Both the position numbers and the translations under genes were made by a program. The notes beneath the pieces were generated by a model. That model was given only the letters and a program-made list of their open reading frames with translations. It searched no databases and was not told the origin of the DNA. Of a stretch of DNA of 64,000 nt, positions 57,777-64,000 are shown in pieces (the stretch's first letter is position 1; the number at the start of each line of letters is the position of its first letter). Source of the stretch: Oscillospiraceae bacterium (GTDB taxonomy: Bacteria; Bacillota; Clostridia; Oscillospirales; Ruminococcaceae); assembly GCA_022835495.1 (NCBI GenBank), contig BQOK01000001.1, forward strand, positions 1,674,001-1,738,000, read 5' to 3'.

Positions 57777-59507
57777 TCATGGTGAGCGTTCGGTTCTTTT
57801 TTTTACTGTGAGGCAAACCGTGCAGCCTTTGCCCGGGGCCGAGCGCACGGTTATGCCGCAGCCCGCGCCATAGTAGAGCTTCAGGCGTTCATCCACATTC
57901 CGCAGCCCCACGCCGCCCAGCCGGGAGGGGCTATTGGGGTGGACTGCGGCGGGATCAAAGCCCACGCCGTTGTCGGTGATGGTAAAGATCAGCCGCTCAC
58001 CCTCTTCCCGGCCGGTTACAGTGATGCGGCCGGGGCCATCCAGCGGCTTGACGCCATGATAAATGCTGTTTTCCACGATGGGCTGCAGAATGATTTTGGG
58101 GATGGTGTAATCCAGCAGGGCGGCGGGAACGCAGATCTCGTAGCTGAGCTTTTCCTCGTACCGCGCCTTTTGGATATAGAGATACTGGCGCACATGCTCC
58201 AGCTCGTCGGCCACTGTGACCAGTTCCCGGCCGCCGTTGAGGGATAGGCGAAAAAAAGCGGCCAGAGATTTGGTGAGGGCAATGACCTTGGCGCTGTCGT
58301 TGAATTCTGCCATCCAGACAATGGTGTCCAGCGTGTTGTAGAGAAAATGCGGGTTGATCTGGCTGAACAGGGTGTTGAGCTCGGCCTGGCGCAGGATCTT
58401 TTCTTTGGCGGAGATCTCGTCCATCAGGGCGCGGATGCGGTGGATCATGCGATTGTAATTGCCCGCCAGCAGCTCGACCTCGTAAAAGCTGTTGCTGCGC
58501 ACGCTGATCTGCGCCAGCTTTTCGATCTCACGCATGCCGCGCTCCAGATCGGCCATGGGGGCGGCCAACCGGCGGGTAAACAGCACCCCCAGCAAGAGCA
58601 CCGCGCCGAAAAGGAGCGCCCCTGTGAGCAGCACGGCCTGGAAAAGCTGCTGTTTCAGCATGCGGAGGGTGTCCAGCGAGACCACGCCCACCATGGTCCA
58701 GCCGGTATTTTCGATATCGGTGTGATAGGTGAGGCGGTTTTGCGCTTTGTCGTAGGAGTTTCCGGCCGCCAGGGTCTGCTGCAGTTCCGCCAGTTTATCC
58801 GGGTCGGAAAAATAGCGGGTATCCCTGTGATAGACCGGCGCGCCCCTGTCGTTCAGAAGAAAGACATACCCTTCTTCGCCCAGATCCAGGCTGCGCAGAT
58901 GCTCTTCGATCACGCTGTAGTCCATGTCCATGAGAAGGACGCCCAGGTTTTCGCCGCGGGCATCGGTGATCTCGGTGCTCACCGAGATCACCCAATCGTT
59001 CTTGTTGGCGGAAAAGCCCTGCATCCGGGCGCCGGTGAGGACGGGCATGGTATTGTGGATGGACTCCATATACCAGTCCTCTTTCATCATATCTTCGGAA
59101 ACGGACATATCAAGCCCCGCTTCGTTGGAGAGGATGCGGCCGTCTTTGGATACAACCACAATGGACTTGAGGTTCGGGTCGGATTCCAGCATTGCATAGA
59201 TGCGGGCCAGCAGATCGCCCTGGAGCTGCTGCCCGTTTCCCGCGAGGTATTGCCGAAGGGCGGGGTCGCCGGCGAAAACGTTCGAGCTTCCCTTTACACG
59301 GGCGATGTAGGTGGAGATGTTCGTGCCGCTCATTTCCAGCAGATCACGGGTCTTGGAAACGGTTTCGTCCAGCAGCAGCTTCGCCGCAAAAAAGTAAACG
59401 GTTCCACCCAGCAGCAAAACGACTGCCAGGCCTATGCCCAGAAAGAAAAGGGAGAGCTGAACGCCGAACCGCCGGAACCAGTGCCGGGGCTTAAAGCCCT
59501 GTTTCAT
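57777..59507 (-). CDS. Sensor histidine kinase, YesM/LytS type
   Basis: 576 residues: helices at about 14-38 and 275-297 flank a double-Cache-like outer domain; HAMP; a His_kinase domain with the phospho-acceptor His in INPHFLYNTLD; HATPase with LQPIVENSIYHG and DNGVGFD. Overlaps its response regulator gene by 17 bases and lies downstream of it. Such pairs often control sugar or peptide uptake; no transporter is adjacent. Confidence 0.93.
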   Translation of the reverse strand: MKQGFKPRHWFRRFGVQLSLFFLGIGLAVVLLLGGTVYFFAAKLLLDETVSKTRDLLEMSGTNISTYIARVKGSSNVFAGDPALRQYLAGNGQQLQGDLLARIYAMLESDPNLKSIVVVSKDGRILSNEAGLDMSVSEDMMKEDWYMESIHNTMPVLTGARMQGFSANKNDWVISVSTEITDARGENLGVLLMDMDYSVIEEHLRSLDLGEEGYVFLLNDRGAPVYHRDTRYFSDPDKLAELQQTLAAGNSYDKAQNRLTYHTDIENTGWTMVGVVSLDTLRMLKQQLFQAVLLTGALLFGAVLLLGVLFTRRLAAPMADLERGMREIEKLAQISVRSNSFYEVELLAGNYNRMIHRIRALMDEISAKEKILRQAELNTLFSQINPHFLYNTLDTIVWMAEFNDSAKVIALTKSLAAFFRLSLNGGRELVTVADELEHVRQYLYIQKARYEEKLSYEICVPAALLDYTIPKIILQPIVENSIYHGVKPLDGPGRITVTGREEGERLIFTITDNGVGFDPAAVHPNSPSRLGGVGLRNVDERLKLYYGAGCGITVRSAPGKGCTVCLTVKKRTERSP

Positions 59508-60270
59508 GACCCGCCTCCGATCTGAATTCGCTGGGCGTTTTTTTATATCTGCGCCGAAAACACACGCTGAAGTAGTTGGGGTCCTCGATGCCGACCGCCG
59601 CGGCGATTTCGTAGTTCTTCATCTGAGTGGACAGGAGCAGGAGCTTGGCCTGTTCCAGCCGAAGCCCGAGCAGGTGATCCCGGAAATTTTCGCCGAAGAG
59701 CTTTTTGAAGAGGGTGCTCAGGTAGCTGACGCTGTAGCCCAGTTGGGCGGCCAGAGCGCCCAGGGAAAAGCTGGCGTCCGCCAGGTGTTCTTCCAGCAGC
59801 CCGGCGATCCGTGCCCGGGCGCCTGCGTCTGCGCCGTCCCCTGCGCTCCCGGCCAGCTTGTCCACAACCTGCCGCACAGCCGCAAAGCGATCCGCCTCCT
59901 CTTTCTTTTTTACAAGGCGGAACAGGAGCGCCTGCACATCCTGCCGGGAGAGGGGCTTGAGGGCGTAATCATCCACCCCCAACTGGATGGCGCGGATGGC
60001 GTAGTCCAGGTAATCGTAGCCTGTGATCATGGCTATTTTCACCGAGGGATCACGCGCCTTGGCGCGCCTGCAAAATTCAAGGCCGTTCATCCGGGGCATA
60101 TTGATGTCGGCCAGGATCAGATCGATCCGCTGGCTTCCCATGAGCTTCAGGGCTTCCTCGCCGTTTGAGGCTTCAAAGCACGCGCCGATGCCGAGGCCGG
60201 GAAAGTCGACCAGCGCCCGGATGCCCCGGCGGATGATGTTTTCGTCATCCACCACCAACAGGCTGTACAT
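59491..60270 (-). CDS. AraC-type response regulator, YesN type
   Basis: 259 residues: receiver domain with VVDDE, phospho-acceptor Asp55 (LILADINMPRMNG) and LKPL, a linker, and a C-terminal AraC pair of helix-turn-helices (SFSLGALAAQLGYSVSYLSTLFKK and GIEDPNYFSVCFRRRYKKTPSEFR, short: YLSTLFKKLFGENF, YFSVCFRRRYKKTP). Partner of the kinase it overlaps. Confidence 0.94.
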   Translation of the reverse strand: MYSLLVVDDENIIRRGIRALVDFPGLGIGACFEASNGEEALKLMGSQRIDLILADINMPRMNGLEFCRRAKARDPSVKIAMITGYDYLDYAIRAIQLGVDDYALKPLSRQDVQALLFRLVKKKEEADRFAAVRQVVDKLAGSAGDGADAGARARIAGLLEEHLADASFSLGALAAQLGYSVSYLSTLFKKLFGENFRDHLLGLRLEQAKLLLLSTQMKNYEIAAAVGIEDPNYFSVCFRRRYKKTPSEFRSEAGHETGL

Positions 60271-60299
60271 GCGCGGCCCCCCTTTTCAAGCTTTGTTCC

Positions 60300-60328
60300 A
60301 TTATATAGCGCCGGGGCCCAAGGAGCAA
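60300..60328 (-). promoter_or_regulatory. Promoter of the YesN/YesM-type operon
   Basis: On the minus strand TTGCTC (60328-60323), 17-bp spacer, TATAAT (60305-60300), 30 bases before the response-regulator ATG. A GCGCCGGG / CCCGGCGC inverted repeat (60308-60349) spans the -35 region and may also end the msrAB transcript. Confidence 0.6.
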
Positions 60329-60352
60329 GCCCATGGGTCCCGGCGCCGATTT

Positions 60353-61501
60353 TTACATTGCAAAGAATGGGATCAGGAAGCCGTAGCCCTCGGCCTCCAG
60401 TTGATCATAGGGGATAAAGCGGATGGAGGCGCTGTTGATGCAGTAACGCAACCCCCCTGATTCCTTGGGGCCGTCGTTGAAGACATGCCCCAAATGAGTG
60501 TCACCCGCACGGCTGCGCACCTCGGTGCGTACCATGTTGAAGCTGGTATCCTTGTGCTCGGTCACCACTTCAGGAACAAGCGGCTTTGAAAAACTGGGCC
60601 AGCCGCAGCCGGACTGGAACTTGTCCTGAGAGCTGAACAGCGGTTCCCCGGTGACCACGTCCACATAAATGCCCTTCTCAAAGGTGTCGGCATATTCGTT
60701 GGTGTAGGGGCGTTCGGTATCGCCCTGCTGGGTGACCCTGTATTGAATATCGGTGAGGGCGGCCCGCAGTTCCTGCTGGCTGGGGACGGGATAGTTCCCG
60801 GGATCGATGAGGCTGGAAAGATCGGCGGCGCCAAGGCCTGCCTCGGCGATAAATTCGTCGGCGTCACGCAGGTCGATGTGGCAGTAGCCGCCGGGGTTTT
60901 TGTCCAGATAATCCTGGTGGTAGTCCTCGGCTGGATAGAAATTGTCCAAGGGCAGCACCTCGGTGACCACAGGGGCCTTATATGCTTTTTGCTGTGCTGC
61001 AACCGCCGCCTCGGCCACGGCCTGGTCGGCCTGGTCCACATAGTAAATGCCCGAGCGATACTGTCTTCCGCGGTCGTTGCCCTGCTGGTTGACGCTGGTG
61101 GGATCCACAACCTTGAAAAAACCGTCCAAAAGCTGCTCGGTGGTGATACGGGAGGTGTCGTAGACCACCTGTACCGTTTCGGCGTGGCCGGTGTTGCTGT
61201 AGCATACCTCCTGGTAGGTGGGGGCTTCGGTGTTCCCGTTGGCATAGCCCACGGTGGTGTCGTATACGCCGGGAAGCTTTTTTACATAGGCCTCGATCCC
61301 CCAAAAACAGCCGCCCGCAAGGTAAATCGTGTGCAGATCCTGCTCGTTGACCATAACTGTGTCCTCCTTTACCGGCAGATTTATATCATCTTGGTCCGCG
61401 CCCATTGCACCGCCCGCCGGGGCGGCGGCGCATCCCGCAAAAACCAGCAGTGCGGCGGCAAGAACGCCCGCGCTCACCGGGGTCATCCATGTCTTCTTCA
61501 T
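60353..61501 (-). CDS. msrAB: Secreted lipoprotein MsrA-MsrB methionine sulfoxide reductase
   Basis: 382 residues. Lipoprotein signal ([11 protein letters not shown]). MsrA domain: catalytic Cys in [25 protein letters not shown], and [12 protein letters not shown]. MsrB domain: [19 protein letters not shown], and catalytic Cys in [10 protein letters not shown]. It repairs both sulfoxide epimers of Met outside the membrane. ATG 61501 begins the signal peptide. Downstream of tlpA and ccdA, which should supply its electrons. Confidence 0.95.
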   Translation of the reverse strand: MKKTWMTPVSAGVLAAALLVFAGCAAAPAGGAMGADQDDINLPVKEDTVMVNEQDLHTIYLAGGCFWGIEAYVKKLPGVYDTTVGYANGNTEAPTYQEVCYSNTGHAETVQVVYDTSRITTEQLLDGFFKVVDPTSVNQQGNDRGRQYRSGIYYVDQADQAVAEAAVAAQQKAYKAPVVTEVLPLDNFYPAEDYHQDYLDKNPGGYCHIDLRDADEFIAEAGLGAADLSSLIDPGNYPVPSQQELRAALTDIQYRVTQQGDTERPYTNEYADTFEKGIYVDVVTGEPLFSSQDKFQSGCGWPSFSKPLVPEVVTEHKDTSFNMVRTEVRSRAGDTHLGHVFNDGPKESGGLRYCINSASIRFIPYDQLEAEGYGFLIPFFAM

Positions 61502-61524
61502 GATACACGCTCCTTTCCATGTTT

Positions 61525-62124
61525 TCAACCGATCGTGTCAAATGCGGCCTTGATGGCATCATTATCAGTATGGCCCGGCGCCACTTTCACCAGCACGCCA
61601 TCCGAGCCGATGTATTCGGAGGTGGGGTAGCCCCGCACCCCTGCTTGGGCGCCGTAAGCGCCTCCTGTATCAAAGAGGACGGTGATGTTTTCGGTGTTCT
61701 CCACGCCCGAAAACCATGCCTTGAAGGCCTCGACATCCTTTTCGCCCTTTTGACCGGGGGCCACAATGGTGAGGATTCGGAAGCCGACCTCCTGCCCGGA
61801 AAGGGCGTTGATATCTTCCAGGCCGCCCAGACAGATGGGGCACCAGGAAGCCCAATATTTAAGATAGACCTTCTCGCCGGCAAAATCGGAGAGCCTTACG
61901 GTGTTCCCCTCCAGATCTGTCATTTCAAAGTCGGGCGCGGGTTCCCCCTGGTTTACCGGGCCGGTACCTGTGCTGGTACCGGCGCTGCTGCTTTTCTCCG
62001 GCGCCATGTCCGCCTCCTTTTCAGCAGGCATGGTACTGTTGGCTCCTGCTTTTCCTGCGCTGCATGCCGCCAAAAACAGGAGCAGAAGCCCGGCGGCTAT
62101 GGTGAGCAACCATTTGTGTTTCAT
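61525..62124 (-). CDS. TlpA/ResA-like thioredoxin lipoprotein
   Basis: 199 residues. Lipobox LAAC in the signal; a Ser/Thr/Gly-rich linker; thioredoxin-like fold with [20 protein letters not shown] and active site [12 protein letters not shown] later cis-Pro segment [10 protein letters not shown] completes it. Probable shuttle from CcdA to MsrAB. ATG 62124 begins the signal peptide. Confidence 0.92.
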   Translation of the reverse strand: MKHKWLLTIAAGLLLLFLAACSAGKAGANSTMPAEKEADMAPEKSSSAGTSTGTGPVNQGEPAPDFEMTDLEGNTVRLSDFAGEKVYLKYWASWCPICLGGLEDINALSGQEVGFRILTIVAPGQKGEKDVEAFKAWFSGVENTENITVLFDTGGAYGAQAGVRGYPTSEYIGSDGVLVKVAPGHTDNDAIKAAFDTIG

Positions 62125-62144
62125 GGTGTGATTCCTTTCTGTGT

Positions 62145-62843
62145 TCAACCAAAGATGGTGAGAATGCTGTTCAGGTGGCCTGTCATCAGCAGGATACCCA
62201 TCAGGATGATGACAATGCCGCCTGCGATCTCGAGCTTTTGCAGATATTTGCCGAGCCTTTTGACCTTGGTCAGGAGAAGGTCGGAAAAAAGGGCCAGCGC
62301 CAGAAAAGGCACCAAAAAGCCCAGCGAGTAGACGGCCATGAGCAGCCCGCCGTACAGCGGCTGGCTGCTGGTGGCTGAAAAAGCCAGCACAGCGCCCAAA
62401 ACGGGGCCGATGCAGGGGGTCCAGCCAAAGCTGAAGGTAAGACCCAGCAGGAAAGAACCGAGAAAATCGCCCTTGCGGGAGCGCTCCAATTCCACTTTTT
62501 TCTGGTAAGAGAGCTGCCTGATATGGATCAGCCCTGTTTGATGGAGGCCCAAAACGATGACGATGAGCCCCATCACGACCATAAAAAACCTGCTGCCGAT
62601 TACTGCGCCCAGCGCCCCGGCGCCGAAGCCCAAAAGAACAAAACACACCGAGATCCCCGCCACAAACAGCGCGCTTTTCACAAGGACCCGCAGCCTGCGC
62701 CGGGCGGCTGTTTCCGGCTTGGCTGCCCCGCTGAATGCGAATTGTGAGAGGTAAACAGGAAGCAGCGGCAGCACGCAGGGAGAGAAAAATGACAGCAGGC
62801 CCGCTGCCAGCACTGTGCCCAGATAAAGCGTTTGGGTGCCCAT
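62145..62843 (-). CDS. ccdA: CcdA-family membrane electron carrier (DsbD core-like)
   Basis: 232 residues, six helices. Both redox cysteines are in Pro-flanked motifs, SFFSPCVLPLLP and FGWTPCIGPVLG, as in CcdA/DsbD. Moves electrons from cytosolic thioredoxin to the outside. ATG 62843 follows AAGGGGTGAAG. First gene of the ccdA-tlpA-msrAB operon. Confidence 0.92.
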   Translation of the reverse strand: MGTQTLYLGTVLAAGLLSFFSPCVLPLLPVYLSQFAFSGAAKPETAARRRLRVLVKSALFVAGISVCFVLLGFGAGALGAVIGSRFFMVVMGLIVIVLGLHQTGLIHIRQLSYQKKVELERSRKGDFLGSFLLGLTFSFGWTPCIGPVLGAVLAFSATSSQPLYGGLLMAVYSLGFLVPFLALALFSDLLLTKVKRLGKYLQKLEIAGGIVIILMGILLMTGHLNSILTIFG

Positions 62844-62874
62844 ACGCTTCACCCCTTTCTGATTTGATACACTG

Positions 62875-62903
62875 AGCATATACCTGTGGGCGAAGAATTG
62901 TAA
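62875..62903 (-). promoter_or_regulatory. Promoter of the ccdA-tlpA-msrAB operon
   Basis: On the minus strand TTACAA (62903-62898), 17-bp spacer, TATGCT (62880-62875), 31 bases before ATG 62843. Confidence 0.65.
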
Positions 62904-62973
62904 TGGATCCGCTTTCGCTGTTTCTTTGATTTCTTTGGATGGGGAAGGCGGGAGGCTTTTGGAGGCGGGGGGC

Positions 62974-63028
62974 CTTATAAAAAATAAACTGCATTTCAGG
63001 CCGGCAGCGCAGGCCTGAAATGCAGTTT
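62974..63028 (-). terminator. Terminator at the trailer end of the CRISPR array
   Basis: 17-bp perfect stem AAACTGCATTTCAGGCC / GGCCTGAAATGCAGTTT (62986-63028), loop of 9, followed on the minus strand by TTTATTTTTTAT. It lies about 95 bases beyond the last repeat and ends transcripts coming from the array. Confidence 0.8.
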
Positions 63029-63122
63029 AAGATCGGTGCAGGGAACGGAGCGGGGGTCAAGCCGTTTTGGTTGACCATTCCCCAGGTGGAAGGGCGACAA
63101 AGGTCTTGAACATCCACTTGAA

Positions 63123-64000
63123 ATTTCTATCCACGCCCTCGTGAGGGAAGCGACATGTAACGACCATCGGTTTAACGTCCACAAAATAATTTCTATCCAC
63201 GCTCCCCGTGAGGGGAGCGACACGCTGGAAGACTATCTCGACCCCGCATACAAGTTATTTCTATCCACGCTCCCCGTGAGGGGAGCGACGGCCGCGGGCC
63301 GCCTTGTAATGGGTAGTATTAACTATTTCTATCCACGCTCCCCGTGAGGGGAGCGACTTTCCCGGCGGATGAGGCCGCAGGCTACGACGAATTTCTATCC
63401 ACGCTCCCCGTGAGGGGAGCGACCCTCCTGCTGGGTGTAGACCAACTTTTCGGGGTATTTCTATCCACGCTCCCCGTGAGGGGAGCGACGTCCACGCTCT
63501 GCCAATATGGCTCAGTGCACAGATTTCTATCCACGCTCCCCGTGAGGGGAGCGACCCGAATCCCTTGGTACCATTGGCGGTATGGTGATGATTTCTATCC
63601 ACGCTCCCCGTGAGGGGAGCGACATAGCGTAGACGTGCGGTACACCTATGATAGCGACATTTCTATCCACGCTCCCCGTGAGGGGAGCGACCGCTCCCTT
63701 CTCCGTCAATGGGCAAGCGACTTAAATTTCTATCCACGCTCCCCGTGAGGGGAGCGACCCCGCCGCTGCTGGCAGGCGCAGCGGGCAGCATGATTTCTAT
63801 CCACGCTCCCCGTGAGGGGAGCGACGCGCCCGCTCCTCCATCTCCTTGGCATATACAATGATTTCTATCCACGCTCCCCGTGAGGGGAGCGACCCTTGAA
63901 ATTTTAAAGGGCGAAATTGATTATAAGATTTCTATCCACGCTCCCCGTGAGGGGAGCGACTGCTACGACGCGCTGGAAAAATTCACTCGCGATATATTTC
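63123..64000 (-). CRISPR. CRISPR array, type I-C-like repeats, trailer end; continues past the window
   Basis: Thirteen repeats plus the first bases of a fourteenth at 63996. Twelve are identical 33-mers (plus strand from ATTTCTATCC to GGGGAGCGAC; minus strand from GTCGCTCCCC to GGATAGAAAT) starting at 63189, 63257, 63325, 63391, 63457, 63523, 63591, 63659, 63726, 63793, 63861 and 63928. The leftmost (63123-63154) is 32 bases and diverged, as at a trailer end. Thirteen spacers of 33-35 bases. GTCGC...GAAAT repeats with a 7-bp GCTCCCC stem are type I-C-like, read on minus, with leader and cas genes expected to the right. No spacer matches other sequence in this window by eye. Confidence 0.97.

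Noticed and set aside
63261-63872. Open frames within the CRISPR array with repeated SLPSRGAWIEI-like peptides
   Set aside because: They are translations of the repeat units; such peptides are a known artefact in databases.

Overview
The window looks like a chromosome segment of a GC-rich, low-spore-type Clostridia (Oscillospiraceae / Faecalibacterium-Subdoligranulum-like gut Firmicute). This is an inference from strong GGAGG ribosome binding sites, TTGACA/TATAAT promoters, sigma-54, an ANTAR regulator beside glutamine synthetase, a lar (nickel-pincer cofactor) operon and Firmicute-type phage genes. No rRNA is present. One tRNA (Pro, GGG) was found.

Layout. 1-5.2 kb: the end of a cysteine desulfidase gene, rpoN, a DMT exporter, an AT-rich acetyltransferase behind a MerR-type promoter, a MerR regulator and a Cys-rich small protein. 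5.25-20.04 kb: a 14.7-kb defective prophage integrated into the 3' end of tRNA-Pro, bounded by a perfect 25-bp direct repeat. It keeps integrase, a DUF4041/GIY-YIG protein, a repressor and the recombination/replication genes (ERF annealase, SSB, replisome organizer, helicase-loader-like, RuvC-like). It has lost all packaging, head, tail and lysis genes. Two identical 1331-bp IS3-family copies sit in it. Copy 1 has a 4-bp target duplication inside a small gene; copy 2 has none and joins the replication module to the tail end of a large phage protein, so an IS-IS deletion probably killed the phage.

20-42 kb: membrane protein, TraX-like protein, an OmpR-type two-component system, then a nickel ABC transporter (nikA-B-C and a fused nikDE) in one operon with larE-larB-larC behind a structured terminator leader. 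Next come potABCD, a DUF554 protein, CutC and a BlaI/M56-peptidase pair with recognisable BlaI-type operators. 42-53 kb: pyrG and glnA, each behind a promoter plus terminator-like leader, glnA followed by an ANTAR antiterminator gene; a PseA/HisF2/HisH2/AsnA nitrogen-transfer cluster; acyl-ACP thioesterase; guaB behind a riboswitch-like leader; PAP2 phosphatase. 53.8-62.9 kb: GGDEF-EAL protein with a dead cyclase site, a regulator with two GntR winged helices, a YesM/YesN-type two-component system, and an extracytoplasmic methionine-sulfoxide repair operon (ccdA-tlpA-msrAB). 63.1 kb to the edge: the trailer end of a type I-C-like CRISPR array read on the minus strand; cas genes are not in the window.

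The most striking observation is a single, slightly diverged copy of this CRISPR repeat (8109-8141) inside the prophage, in the same orientation, with its hairpin kept by a G-U pair and no second repeat. It is a candidate phage RNA anti-CRISPR (solitary repeat unit) or a Cas-controlled 5' leader for the DUF4041/GIY-YIG gene.
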